From assembly GCA_009783025.1 (NCBI GenBank), contig WRHY01000001.1:124001-188000 (forward strand): 64,000 nucleotides of DNA, written 5' to 3'. A program made the position numbers and the translations under genes. The stretch is from Desulfovibrionaceae bacterium (lineage in GTDB: Bacteria; Desulfobacterota; Desulfovibrionia; Desulfovibrionales; Desulfovibrionaceae). Under the pieces are notes generated by a model, which was not told the DNA's origin, did not search any database, and saw only the letters and a list, made by a program, of their open reading frames with translations. Positions within the stretch are counted from its first letter, which is position 1, and each line of letters opens with the position of its first letter. Shown piece after piece: positions 25,601-33,511 of this stretch.

Positions 25601-28537
25601 CCCTTGCGGGCCGATACCGCTGTTCTGGCCGCCAACACGCGCAGCCAGACCAGCTTGTGGGGACAGTCCATTTCCGGCGATACCCCCATTGTTCTGCTCA
25701 AGATCTCCGGCATGTCCCACACGGCGTCCGTGGCCCAGATGGTCAAGGCCCATGCCTATTGGCGGGCCAAGGGATTGAACGCGGATCTGGTCATCCTGGA
25801 TGAAAGTCACATCGGGTACCGCCAGGAACTGCTGGACCTGGTGATCAGCAGCTCGCCCTCGGTAGGGGAAGTACAACTGCTGGACCGGCCCGGTGGCATT
25901 TACCTGCGTTTTGCGGATCAGATTGCCCGCGAAGACCTGATTCTGCTGGAGGCTTCAGCCCGGTTGGTCTTCAGCGACAGAAACGGCCCGTTGGACGAGC
26001 AGGTTACCCGGACCATTGCCGAAAACCCGCTGCCCGCCGCCTTTCGTAAAACAGTTGAACCGGATTCGGCCGCGCAGGACAGCCAGCAGGTTCAGGCTCC
26101 CCGCAAACCGGCTCTGTTGCTGGCCAACCGCTATGGCGGCTTCACTCCGGACGGCAGCGAATACGTGATCTCTTTGCAGGAAGGCGAGCAATTGCCCGCG
26201 CCCTGGGTTAACGTACTCGCCAACAAGCAGATCGGCACTGTCATTTCCGAAAGCGGCAGCGCCTACACCTGGCGGGAAAACGCCCACGAGTTCCGCCTGA
26301 GCCCGTGGCAGAATGACCCGGTGCAGGACGAGAGCGGGGAAGCCATCTACATCAGGGATGAAGAAAGCGGAGAATACTGGTCCCCGACCCCGCTGCCGAA
26401 AAGAGGCACGGGCAGCTACTGCGCCAGGCACGGCTTCGGCTACAGCGTGTTCTGCCACGTGGAACAAGGCATGCGCAGCGAACTCAAGGTGTTCGTGGGC
26501 CGCGAGGTTCCGATCAAATTCTCGGTACTGAAGGTGTACAACATCTCGGGCCGGGAACGCCGTCTCTCGGCCACGGGCTATGTCGAATGGGTGCTCGGCG
26601 ATCTGCGCGCCAGAACCGCCCAGCACATTGTTACGGCCAAGGATATGATTACCGGCGCCCTGCTGGCAAAAAACGTCTATTCTCAGGACTTTCCGGGCAA
26701 GGTCGCCTTTTTTGACGTGAACCAGGAGGAACGCTTTTTCACCGCTGATCGGGCCGAGTTCATCGGCCGCAACAACAGCCTGCGTAATCCCGCGGCCATG
26801 TCCAGGGTCTCCCTGTCCGGGCGCAGCGGCAGTCTCGAGGCAGCCGCCAGGCGGCCGGGCCGCATCGGAGCCGGGTACGACCCCTGCGCGGCCCTCCAGG
26901 TTCCCTTCAGCCTGAAAGACGGAGAAAGCCGGGAGATTGTCTTTATCCTGGGCGCGGCCGACAACGTGGAACAGGCCTCGGTCCTGGCCCGGCGCTATAC
27001 CGCTCCCAAGAGCGCCCATGCCGAGCAGCGTCTGGTCACCGAATACTGGCGGGACGTGCTGCAAACAGTGCAGATCAAAACTCCGGACCCGGCCGTGGAC
27101 GTACTGGCCAACGGCTGGCTCATGTACCAGGCCATGGCCTGCCGCTACCTCGCCCGTAGCGGCTACTACCAGTCAAGCGGAGCCTATGGTTTCCGGGATC
27201 AGTTACAGGACTGCATGGCTATGGTGCATGCAGCGCCGGAATTCCTGCAAGAACAGATTCTGCGCGCCGCCTCGCGCCAGTTCCCGGAAGGGGACGTGCA
27301 GCACTGGTGGCACCCGCCCGTGGGACGCGGCGTGCGTACCCGTTGTTCCGACGACCTGCTCTGGCTGCCCTTTGCCGTGGAACGCTATATCCGCACCACC
27401 GGCAACATGGAAATCCTGGACAAAGAGGTCAGCTATATTGAAGGCAGACCATTGCATGAGGGCGAAGAGTCCTACTATGACAATCCCTTCACCGTGCATC
27501 TCAGCGAACCGGTCTACGCTCACTGTGTACGCGCTCTGGAGCACGTGCGCTTTGGCGAGCGCGGCCTGCCGCTCATGGGCAGCGGCGACTGGAATGACGG
27601 CATGGACCGGGTGGGCATACAGGGCAAGGGCGAGAGCGTTTGGCTCGGCTTTTTCCTGTTCCGGGTGCTCACGGACTTCATTCCCCTGGCCGAAGCCAGA
27701 GGCGACGAGGAGTTCGCGGATCACTGCCGGAAGCGGATTGACGCCCTGCGCGAGAGTCTGGAACGGCACGGCTGGGACGGCGAATGGTACAGGCGGGCCT
27801 ACTTTGATGACGGCACGCCGCTGGGTTCGGAGCAAAATGCGGAGTGCCGCATTGATTCCATAGCCCAGAGTTGGTCCGTGCTCTCTTCAGCAGCGCCGGA
27901 TTGGCGGCAGAAAAAGGCCATGCAATCCCTGTATGAACGCCTGGTCCGCCGGGACATCGGCCTGGTGCAATTGCTGCAACCTCCCTTTGATCACTCCGAA
28001 CTGGCTCCGGGTTACATCAAAGGCTATGTGCCGGGCGTGCGCGAAAACGGCGGCCAATACACGCATGCCGCGGTCTGGGCGGCAATGGCCTTTGCCGCCC
28101 TTGGCGACACGGCCAAAGCCTGGCAGCTTTTCCGTATGATCAATCCGGTCCTGCACGGCGAAGACATGACCCTGGATACCTACAAGGCCGAGCCCTATGT
28201 GGTGGCGGCCGATGTGTATGCCGTGCCCCCGCATGAAGGCCGGGGCGGCTGGACCTGGTACACGGGCGCGGCAGGCTGGATGTACCGCCTGATCGTGGAA
28301 TCCCTGCTTGGCCTGAACGTGGAAGGCGACAGCCTGCGTATCGCTCCGCTGCTGCCGCAGGACTGGGAGGAGGTCAGTCTGAACTACCGCCGGGGCAAGA
28401 CCAGGTACCGCATCCAGGTGCGCCGGGCTGTGCATGACGAACGCCGGGGCCTTACCCTGGACGGCGGAATGCGCAAGGACCTGGCTGTGCCCCTGGCTGA
28501 TGACGGGGTGGAGCATGAGGTGTTGGTGTTGATATAG
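19646..28537 (+). CDS. ndvB: NdvB-type cyclic beta-1,2-glucan synthase (GT84 / glycoamylase / GH94)
   Basis: 2963 aa from ATG 19646, which has AGGAGAG 9 bases upstream; the frame is open to an earlier ATG at 19565 with no such site. The layout matches Agrobacterium/Brucella NdvB/Cgs. After a long N-terminal region come paired membrane segments near residues 460-530. A processive GT84 domain follows with LDADTRLPRD (~692-700) and QSRWIRGDWQLLPW (~838-851), then more membrane segments. A glycoamylase-like domain has GVSESGYNVRDGNHNYQYHA near residue 1495. Two carbohydrate-binding regions follow, and a C-terminal GH94 phosphorylase domain ends with GSGDWNDG at ~2645-2652 and GVRENGGQYTHAAVW near 2800. 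It would use UDP-glucose to build, cyclise and length-trim periplasmic beta-1,2-glucan. No NdvA exporter or opgC-like modifier gene is adjacent. Confidence 0.93.
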   Translation: MKINTIAASAMYKLQVAFFFWRAVERTELGDSAPSPELFNAERMERYGTELASTHKLRPARATGLLLARLADNERVLSNCCKMFSAVTALSKVERRSSPAGEWLLDNYWMLEEHIHAARRHLPEAYMKALPQLAGGAVDGMPRVYDIVLENISHADGHLDNALLHRFVEAYQTVTPLTLGELWAIPIMLRLALIENLRRVSVKVIASWHDRQLATAWAERILEAAAGGKRGLLPIMAELAASGPPLNAPFVAELARRLQDQGPGVALSLHWVEEEVAHTGRSIEQLVLEDTREQAAEQVSISHSLCGLRMLQSLDWHDFVEGQSVVEQVLRKDPANIYPSMTFGTRDNYRHAVERLAKKYGLSEERVARMTLALANQHGRKKSYLPEDEAMPPQSMPGPAGHVGFYLIDNGLPDLKKALKDAAGSGPAQTLGERGAEALAEAAPPLEACSSLLAQDRRDSLALPVSLYIGLALGLALLLTWPFLFMLRQGGAGLSLLLAAAVPAFIMASQLTIKLVNWLSCLAVRPRFMPRLNFSAGIPADARTLVVVPCMLGNVEEVDTLLERLEVHYLANRDPNVQFGLLSDFKDAPEESMQHDAALLDRLEKGITALNAKYADNGAVAEPFFFCHRPRHWSESEQTWMAWERKRGKLAEFNAILRGKGFARFMRIGGNAVGNSVAGKPDLSPVQYVITLDADTRLPRDVVRQLVGSMAHPLNRPVHDPETRHVVSGYAVMQPRVASTLTSATRSGYARLFCSDAGFDPYTRNVSDVYQDLFRQGSYIGKGIYSVDSFEEALGERFPENSILSHDLIEGCYARSGLVTDVLVYEDYPSSYSADVARQSRWIRGDWQLLPWLLPRVPVPASAAPGHGPSALRPQSTVREKNPLSALSRWKIMDNMRRSLVPLSLLTMLLLGWFLAPNPAAWTLLVLAVAFSLPLLDVFHAVMRKPQDIPFRRRVGIALQSLGDHSVRMLFILVWLPFEAWYSLDAALRTLWRMTVSKRGLLQWTPSADTALTGADTLPAFFRLMRSAPLAALIIGIALAVFKGSQAAVWLTAGPFLLLWLPAPAFAWKLSQPTAAEAFTPTPVEKRLLDKLARRTWAFFDTYVGPEDNWLPPDNMQERPEIAVAHRTSPTNMGVSLLSHLAAWDFGYLGPGRLLERLDNTLAVMSCLERYRGHFYNWYDTKSMEVLMPRYVSSVDSGNLAGCLLTLQSGLRELADSPVLHARCFEGLADTAGILGASLPVAGEYAREWESFQELLRAARSQEFSTLHDAATAMRLLAESATRLHAACDPAKGSEACFWLDALERQCVDLADELEAFALPPGPDSVALHLPTYRQLAELDTASQPPELREKAESARALANGRIGLAESLGRTAADLADMDFTFLFDKGRNLLSIGYNLAAGRMDQSFYDLLASEARLTYFVAIARGQLPQKSWFSLSRLLNQSGDASVLLSWSGSMFEYLMPLLLMPNYEATLLDAACRAAVRRQIAYGKELGLPWGVSESGYNVRDGNHNYQYHAFGVPGLGLKRGLGDDVVLAPYATALALTVMPEPAVRNLNRLLEEGMGGRFGMYEAVDYTASRLPRGQKSAIIYSFMAHHLGMTMLSLTAALLGEPMQRRFLAQPEFRAATLLLEERVPEAAPEYLHSSKEMTLNSLEQAAHGAENTLRVYLEPDMTHPAVQLLSNGRYHVVVSSAGGGLSRHEDVAITRWREDATRDNHGIFCYLRDVESGEFWSAAHQPTTAKVERYEAVFSGARAEFKVRNNGFDSHMEIAVSPEDDMELRRVRLHNRSKTRRTIELTSYVEVALGPQMDDAQHPAFAKLFVQTALHPEKQAITCARRPRSPEEKPLHMFHAFAVHGAASEAVSYETDRNRFIGRGRSLAAPAVLDPDAPEALSGTEGAVLDPIAAIRCRITLDPGKSATVDLFTGVGSDREHCLSLVSGYKDEHLADRIFNLAWTHSQVLLHQFNASAFDEHLYEDMAAPLIYGHGPLRADTAVLAANTRSQTSLWGQSISGDTPIVLLKISGMSHTASVAQMVKAHAYWRAKGLNADLVILDESHIGYRQELLDLVISSSPSVGEVQLLDRPGGIYLRFADQIAREDLILLEASARLVFSDRNGPLDEQVTRTIAENPLPAAFRKTVEPDSAAQDSQQVQAPRKPALLLANRYGGFTPDGSEYVISLQEGEQLPAPWVNVLANKQIGTVISESGSAYTWRENAHEFRLSPWQNDPVQDESGEAIYIRDEESGEYWSPTPLPKRGTGSYCARHGFGYSVFCHVEQGMRSELKVFVGREVPIKFSVLKVYNISGRERRLSATGYVEWVLGDLRARTAQHIVTAKDMITGALLAKNVYSQDFPGKVAFFDVNQEERFFTADRAEFIGRNNSLRNPAAMSRVSLSGRSGSLEAAARRPGRIGAGYDPCAALQVPFSLKDGESREIVFILGAADNVEQASVLARRYTAPKSAHAEQRLVTEYWRDVLQTVQIKTPDPAVDVLANGWLMYQAMACRYLARSGYYQSSGAYGFRDQLQDCMAMVHAAPEFLQEQILRAASRQFPEGDVQHWWHPPVGRGVRTRCSDDLLWLPFAVERYIRTTGNMEILDKEVSYIEGRPLHEGEESYYDNPFTVHLSEPVYAHCVRALEHVRFGERGLPLMGSGDWNDGMDRVGIQGKGESVWLGFFLFRVLTDFIPLAEARGDEEFADHCRKRIDALRESLERHGWDGEWYRRAYFDDGTPLGSEQNAECRIDSIAQSWSVLSSAAPDWRQKKAMQSLYERLVRRDIGLVQLLQPPFDHSELAPGYIKGYVPGVRENGGQYTHAAVWAAMAFAALGDTAKAWQLFRMINPVLHGEDMTLDTYKAEPYVVAADVYAVPPHEGRGGWTWYTGAAGWMYRLIVESLLGLNVEGDSLRIAPLLPQDWEEVSLNYRRGKTRYRIQVRRAVHDERRGLTLDGGMRKDLAVPLADDGVEHEVLVLI

Positions 28538-28563
28538 CACCCCGCTAAGAAGCGAAAGAAAGA

Positions 28564-28585
28564 GGCGGCCCCCGGAGGGGCCGCC
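28564..28585 (-). terminator. Intrinsic terminator of the tracrRNA
   Basis: A 9-bp perfect stem GGCGGCCCC/GGGGCCGCC with a 4-base loop is followed, on the minus strand, by TCTTTCTTTC. No T-tract follows on the plus strand, so it serves the minus-strand tracrRNA rather than ndvB. The stem probably remains in the mature RNA as its last hairpin. Confidence 0.85.
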
Positions 28586-28617
28586 AAATCTGACGGTGTA
28601 AGACGAATCTTACACTT

Positions 28618-28653
28618 GTTATAGTTGCCTATCCAAACCGATCCTGCTAGAGA
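28618..28653 (-). repeat. CRISPR anti-repeat within the tracrRNA
   Basis: The plus strand here reads like the crRNA-sense repeat with four changes (positions 2, 14, 25 and 36). The minus-strand RNA can therefore pair along nearly the whole repeat. The change at position 14 gives a G-U pair; those at 2 and 25 give C-A mismatches, making small bulges. Confidence 0.9.
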
Positions 28654-28658
28654 TATTG

Positions 28659-28688
28659 TATAGGTTTGTATACTCAAACATATATAAT
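28659..28688 (+). promoter_or_regulatory. Palindrome and -10 element between tracrRNA and cas9
   Basis: TATAGGTTTG (28659-28668) and CAAACATATA (28675-28684) form a 9/10 inverted repeat around TATACT. A consensus TATAAT follows at 28683-28688 for cas9. A convincing -35 was not found. The arrangement suits a shared operator for the divergent tracrRNA and cas9 promoters, but this is inference. Confidence 0.4.
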
Positions 28689-28727
28689 GGTCTTTTGTCA
28701 ACTCGTTTTCTTCTGGAGGAGAACGTA

Positions 28728-31700
28728 GTGCAGCATTACAGGTATCGGCTCGGCGTGGATATGGGTATTGCTTCCATCGGCACCGCGCTTGTACAAATTG
28801 ATTCCGAGGGTGTTCCACTCAAGATTTTGGACCTGGGAGTACGCACTTTTTCCACGCCGGAAGGGGCTGCCGAGCGGCGGGCCAAGCGATTGGAGCGTAA
28901 ACATATCCGCAGGAAGCGACAACGCCTGGCAAAGGTTCGCCGTATCCTTCAAGAACATGGCCTGTTGCCCACGGACACCGAGAGCCTGAAGCAGCTTATT
29001 CTCAAGGAGCCGTATAGCCTTCGCGCTCTTGCGGCTATCAATAGAGTATCCCGGTTGGAAGATATGGGCCGTTGCTTTTTGCATATGGCCAAGTTCAGGG
29101 GGGCCGGTTTTTTAACGCAGCAGGAAGAACAACAGGCATCCGGGGATGAAGATGCGAGCGTCCCCAGTAACAAGGACAAACAAAAAACAGCCAATGTGTA
29201 CCGTAAGCTGGAAGATGCGGTGCGGGACAAAAAACAGACGCTTTCCCAATACCTTGTCGAGCTTCTGGAAAAGAAAATGCCGGTTCGGCGGCGCAAGTTT
29301 CTTGTGGATCAAAACAAGATAGAGCATGCGGTTCCGCGTTTTTTGGTCAAAGAAGAATTCCGGCGCATCTGGGAAACACAACGCACGTTTTATCCGGAAC
29401 TGACCAAGGCAATGGAGGAGGCTGTTTACCGGGAAATTTTTCAGGATTTTCCCCACGCTCCCTATGCCACCGGCAACTGTACCCTGCTGCCGCGTAATGA
29501 AGACGGCAGCGAAAACAAACGCCTGCCCCGCATGCATCGCCTGGCGGAAAAACGCCGCATTTACGAGCAAATCAATAATATTCGCTACACCACGCCGGAA
29601 GGGGAATGTTTTTTAAGCCGGGATTTGCGCGATCATCTCGTCACGCTGGCCTATGACAAAGGACAGACACTGGGCAAAAAACTTCTCAAAAGCGAAATTA
29701 CCGTTGCCACGGGCTTGAAAGTTTTGTCGGTCAACCTGAGTGACGATGACACAAGCATCAAGGGATTCTGCCATGTGGCGGCGTTTGCGGATATTCCCAC
29801 ATGGCACACCATGTCTGATGCCGAGCAGGATGCCGTGATCAGCTTTATCGCGGAACCGGTCCTCAATCCGGCTGATCCCACAAGTGAACTGTACCCGGAA
29901 GACGAGTTTCTTGAAAAACTCTGCGCCATGCTTCGCCTTGAGGGGCCAAACGCCGAAGATGACGCCTCTCGCGCCATTGCTCTTCTGGCAAAGGACAGAA
30001 GCAATCTTGGCCTTACGGCGACCAATAGAGTTTTGGAAAAACTGACTGTGGGCCACGAGGTGGATGTTCCCACCGCAGCGGGCGAAACGCAGCCCGTATG
30101 GCGGGCGCATACGCACAGAACCGCTGCTGATGCCTGTGGATTTACTGCCGAGGAGGAGCGCATCCGCGCCCTGCAGGGGAGCTACGCTTCATTGCCCTAC
30201 TATGGCGAGATCTTACGGCATGATGTGACCACCATCCACCCCTGGCACAAAAAGAACGCGGCTCCCGAGGAAGAGCGATGGGGCCGAATTCCCAATCCTG
30301 TCGTACATGTCGCGCTTAACCAGTTGCGTAAGGTGGTCAATGAAATTGTCGGCTTGTACGGCAAGCCCGAGAGCATCCATGTGGAGTTCGCCAGGGAACT
30401 CGGCATGTCGGCGGTCAAACGGGAAGCCCTGATAAAAGAGATGCAGAAAAATGAACGGGAAAACGAGCATATTACCAACGAGCTCATTGCGCTTGGCCTT
30501 ACGCCAAGCAGAACCAACAGGATCAAATATAAACTGTGGGAAGAACAGGGCAAACGCAGCCTCTATTCTTTGCAAGAGATCAAGGCCAGCGATATCGATG
30601 CCTGCGAAATAGATCACCTCATTCCGCAGTCAAAGGGAGGAACTGACAGCAGAATGAATCTTTGTCTTTGTTTTGCAGATGAAAACAAGGCCAAGGGCGA
30701 CACATTTCCTTATGACATGATCCAAAAAACCGCGCCGGAAAAATGGAAGGAAATCAGCAAAGCCATTAGTGAAAAAAATTTCCCCAAGGCAAAAGCTTGG
30801 CGTTTTTCTCCCGATGCGGCAACGCGCTATGATCTACACGGAGACGAAGACCAGACAGACAGCCGGCTTACCGACACCAGCTACATGGCAAAAATGGGCG
30901 CGCGCTATCTTTGGGCGCTCTGTTCCGATGTGGTGGCGGTAAAGGGCCGCATAACATCAGACTTGCGGCATTTATGGGGCCTGGACGGGTTGGAGTATGA
31001 ACTGTTCGGCTTGTCCATCAATGAACATATAGTAGACGAGCAAACTGGTGAAGTAACCCTCAACCCCGCCACCGGCTATCCTGCCCTCAACCCCCTATGG
31101 GTTCGCAAGCCGCGCATAGACCACCGCCACCACGCCCTTGATGCTCTGGTGGCTGCCTGCACTACGCGGGGCATGGTGGCAAGGCTGGTGCGCGAGGAAA
31201 AAAGCGGCAAGAAGGGCAAGGAGCGGAGCAACTTTCCCGTTCCTTTCGGAGCTTGCGCGGCGGACTTTCGCTCTCAGGCCTTGCGGGCCTTACAGCAGGT
31301 CACTCCCTCGCCAAAGGCGGAGCATGGCACGGCAGGGCAGTTGCACGATGCGACAAAATATCGGATTTTGCGGCCAAGGCCAGCAAAGGGTGATTACCTC
31401 ATCCGCTACCAACGCGGTCTGGATAAAATCAAAGATAAAAATGCCGTTACAAAAATCATGTTCAACACGAACACCATTTCGCTTGATGATGAGACTGTGA
31501 AAAAAGCTGCTGCTCAATGTCAGGCCATAATCAGCACCATTGAGCGGCACTATCCCGCTGCCGAGGAGGCTCTCGCCGCGCAGCAGGCCGAGGCGCAAAG
31601 CGGCAGGCTGCCCCGAGCCAAGGAAGGCAAAGCCAAAGAAGAAGCTGTTGTTCGTAAAGCCATTGATTTGGCTCAAAAGGCGGGGCAACTGGGATCCAGT

Positions 31701-32246
31701 TACCCATGCCTCGACTACAAGCGTCTCGTGGCGGTCAACGAGTCTCTGCAATTCGGCTACGAGCCGAAAAGCAACTATTGCACGGATTTTTATGAAACCC
31801 CGGCTGGCAAGGTCGGATGGGAATGCATCACCCGTATTGACGCGAACGACAGCGGCTTTGTGCCCAAATGGAAAGAAGCGGGCGGGAAACACATATGGAG
31901 CCTGCGCATAGATGACGTTATTGAGATTACACCCACCGACGAGCTTAGGCAGGAACTCGACAGCCGCTGTCCCCCCGGTAAGGTGTATTTGGTGGTTCAG
32001 AAAATGGGAAAAGATTATCTTCAGTGTAACTTGCTCCACGACGCGCGCCCGTTGAATGGGAGAAACCCGGCAGTCCAGGCCGGACTTGAGGCGCATGCGG
32101 AATACACGCGATGGGACACCGGAGGGATAGGTTTGAAAAGCTACTGCGAGCTTTCCGCCAGAAAGATTGAGATTTCTCCTTTCGGCAAAATTTTGCGCAA
32201 GCATAAAAGGCTGCGGAGTGGCAAAAAAATGGCGAAGAAAGCATAA
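28728..32246 (+). CDS. cas9: CRISPR-associated endonuclease Cas9, type II-C
   Basis: 1172 aa from GTG 28728, chosen because GGAGGA (28715-28720) lies 7 bases upstream and the protein then starts with the RuvC-I strand (YRLGVDMGIASIG, D11). An Arg-rich bridge helix follows (residues ~45-75). RuvC-II has E553 (HVEFARELG), the HNH domain has D629-H630 (EIDHLIPQSKGG) and RuvC-III has H801-H802 and D805 (DHRHHALDAL). All catalytic residues are present, so it should cut both strands of DNA matched by the crRNA:tracrRNA guide. Size is slightly above most II-C proteins and below II-A. There is no csn2 or cas4, which supports II-C. cas2 overlaps its 3' end. Confidence 0.96.
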   Translation: MQHYRYRLGVDMGIASIGTALVQIDSEGVPLKILDLGVRTFSTPEGAAERRAKRLERKHIRRKRQRLAKVRRILQEHGLLPTDTESLKQLILKEPYSLRALAAINRVSRLEDMGRCFLHMAKFRGAGFLTQQEEQQASGDEDASVPSNKDKQKTANVYRKLEDAVRDKKQTLSQYLVELLEKKMPVRRRKFLVDQNKIEHAVPRFLVKEEFRRIWETQRTFYPELTKAMEEAVYREIFQDFPHAPYATGNCTLLPRNEDGSENKRLPRMHRLAEKRRIYEQINNIRYTTPEGECFLSRDLRDHLVTLAYDKGQTLGKKLLKSEITVATGLKVLSVNLSDDDTSIKGFCHVAAFADIPTWHTMSDAEQDAVISFIAEPVLNPADPTSELYPEDEFLEKLCAMLRLEGPNAEDDASRAIALLAKDRSNLGLTATNRVLEKLTVGHEVDVPTAAGETQPVWRAHTHRTAADACGFTAEEERIRALQGSYASLPYYGEILRHDVTTIHPWHKKNAAPEEERWGRIPNPVVHVALNQLRKVVNEIVGLYGKPESIHVEFARELGMSAVKREALIKEMQKNERENEHITNELIALGLTPSRTNRIKYKLWEEQGKRSLYSLQEIKASDIDACEIDHLIPQSKGGTDSRMNLCLCFADENKAKGDTFPYDMIQKTAPEKWKEISKAISEKNFPKAKAWRFSPDAATRYDLHGDEDQTDSRLTDTSYMAKMGARYLWALCSDVVAVKGRITSDLRHLWGLDGLEYELFGLSINEHIVDEQTGEVTLNPATGYPALNPLWVRKPRIDHRHHALDALVAACTTRGMVARLVREEKSGKKGKERSNFPVPFGACAADFRSQALRALQQVTPSPKAEHGTAGQLHDATKYRILRPRPAKGDYLIRYQRGLDKIKDKNAVTKIMFNTNTISLDDETVKKAAAQCQAIISTIERHYPAAEEALAAQQAEAQSGRLPRAKEGKAKEEAVVRKAIDLAQKAGQLGSSYPCLDYKRLVAVNESLQFGYEPKSNYCTDFYETPAGKVGWECITRIDANDSGFVPKWKEAGGKHIWSLRIDDVIEITPTDELRQELDSRCPPGKVYLVVQKMGKDYLQCNLLHDARPLNGRNPAVQAGLEAHAEYTRWDTGGIGLKSYCELSARKIEISPFGKILRKHKRLRSGKKMAKKA

Positions 32247-32586
32247 ACGGCCGGGACACTACGAAATAATGTGGGTCGTGGTCATGTTTGATCTTCCGGT
32301 GGGCACAAAGGTGGAAATGCGTAGGGCAACCGCCTTTAGGAACAGCCTGCTTGAGCTTGGCTTTACCCGCAAGCAGTTTTCCGTATACATGCGCCATGCC
32401 ACAAATTTGGAGAAGGCAAAACAGCTTGGGCAAAAGGTTAAGCATTGCCTGGTTCCCAACGGTTTTGTTTCGGTTTTGTATATCACCGATAGGCAATACG
32501 GCATGGTGGAGAACTTTTTTGGCCCTGTTCGAGCAAAAAACGAAGCGGACGATTTGGCAAACCATGAACAGCTCATGCTGTTTTAA
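32218..32586 (+). CDS. cas2: CRISPR-associated protein Cas2
   Basis: 122 aa if started at GTG 32218, overlapping the end of cas9 by 29 bases with a weak AAAGG upstream. A shorter form from ATG 32269 is also possible. The ferredoxin-like core IMWVVVMFDLPVGTK with the conserved Asp and the later FVSVLYITDRQYG strand fit Cas2 of type II systems. It forms the Cas1-Cas2 integrase for spacer acquisition. It follows cas9 directly, with cas1 facing it on the other strand, rather than the usual cas9-cas1-cas2 order. Confidence 0.9.
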   Translation: MAKKWRRKHKRPGHYEIMWVVVMFDLPVGTKVEMRRATAFRNSLLELGFTRKQFSVYMRHATNLEKAKQLGQKVKHCLVPNGFVSVLYITDRQYGMVENFFGPVRAKNEADDLANHEQLMLF

Positions 32587-32602
32587 CAGGCTGCGTACAC
32601 TA

Positions 32603-33511
32603 TCAGGCGTCCTTTTCCGGCGGAGCGAGGTATGGCAGAACAAGCTGGTTCCCGCCCGCGCCGAATGAAGCGGCCAGACTTTGCGCCATCAGATATGTGG
32701 CGTGAATAAAATGGGTTCTCTTGCCACTCAAAAACACCTTGCATTCAATAAGTGAACAGAGGGTGCGCTTGTTTTGCGGCGTCAATTCGTAAGAGGCATC
32801 GGGGGCGGCAAGTGACCTGACGATATCATCCCCCAAGGGGCGCAATGGCTCCATCAGGTCATCCGCAAGGCAGAAGGGGTTAAGCTTGTTGTGATGGTGC
32901 ACCCCAAAAAGGGGCAACAACCCGGCAGCGCATATAGCCCGGGCCATGCAAGCCCGAAGTATGGCATACGCATAATTCAGCATGGCGTTTACCCCTTCCT
33001 GTTCCATATCCCGGCCAAAGCCGCTCCCGAACAGGGCAGGCCAGTAAAGCCGGGCGGCATTCGCTTCGTAATTGTCAGGATCGCCGGGCCTGACCTTGCG
33101 GCTGAACAGCAAGATACGCTCGCCGGCTTTAAGGGCACCAGGGGAATGGCGTGAGAGCACCGTGGCCTGATTGCGCAGTTTGGCCTGGACAATACCTTGC
33201 CAGATCTCTTTTTTGAGCAATGCCGGGGCAGCCGTTTGCGCTTGGGCAACCTCCAACTGCTTGTAATGAGCGTTTACCGGCATAGCGATGGATATGGGCA
33301 GATAATTTGCTCCGCAGATAACGACAGGAATATTTGTGCCGCCAAGGCGCGACAACAGTGACTTACTGAGCGTCGCCCCTTGGGCGCTTATGATAAGCGC
33401 CGTCACGGTATCAATGGGAATGCGCCCCAGTTCCTTGTCTTTTTCCTGAATGACAACAAAACCGCGCTCGGCATGTATGTACCGCCCCTCTTCCGCAATT
33501 TCGACAATCAT
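32603..33511 (-). CDS. cas1: CRISPR-associated endonuclease Cas1, type II
   Basis: 302 aa. The start MIVEIAEEGRYIHAERG has GGAGG 8 bases upstream. The catalytic pattern is present: E149 in NYEANAARLYW, H205-H207 in FGVHHHNKLNP, and acidic ADDLMEPLRP (D217-E221). This is the integrase subunit that inserts new spacers. The gene is on the minus strand, ending 16 bp from the cas2 stop (convergent), with its start facing the array. It therefore lies downstream of crRNA-sense transcription. Separation from cas9-cas2 transcription implies independent control of the adaptation and interference genes. Confidence 0.95.
   Translation of the reverse strand: MIVEIAEEGRYIHAERGFVVIQEKDKELGRIPIDTVTALIISAQGATLSKSLLSRLGGTNIPVVICGANYLPISIAMPVNAHYKQLEVAQAQTAAPALLKKEIWQGIVQAKLRNQATVLSRHSPGALKAGERILLFSRKVRPGDPDNYEANAARLYWPALFGSGFGRDMEQEGVNAMLNYAYAILRACMARAICAAGLLPLFGVHHHNKLNPFCLADDLMEPLRPLGDDIVRSLAAPDASYELTPQNKRTLCSLIECKVFLSGKRTHFIHATYLMAQSLAASFGAGGNQLVLPYLAPPEKDA

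Larger units (their letters stand above)
28553..28657 (-). ncRNA. tracrRNA for the type II-C Cas9
   Basis: Read on the minus strand, this ~105-nt region has the full order of a tracrRNA. First comes an anti-repeat (28653 down to 28618) complementary to the CRISPR repeat at 32 of 36 positions. Next is a short linker, then a perfect 8-bp hairpin GTGTAAGA-TTCG-TCTTACAC (28615-28596). Last is a GC-rich terminator hairpin followed by TCTTTCTTTC. It is divergent from cas9, with its 5' end ~70 bp upstream of the cas9 start codon. Boundaries are estimated to within several bases. Confidence 0.88.

Noticed and set aside
28564..28585. Hairpin as the terminator of ndvB
   Set aside because: No T-tract follows on the plus strand; the T-rich tract is on the minus-strand side, matching the tracrRNA end.
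28656..28727. Extension of cas9 to a TTG at 28656
   Set aside because: No ribosome site there, it overlaps the tracrRNA 5' end, and GTG 28728 has GGAGGA at the right distance and gives a normal RuvC-I N-terminus.
28728..33511. Type II-A or II-B assignment
   Set aside because: No csn2 or cas4 gene; Cas9 size, repeat-embedded promoter and cas content fit II-C.
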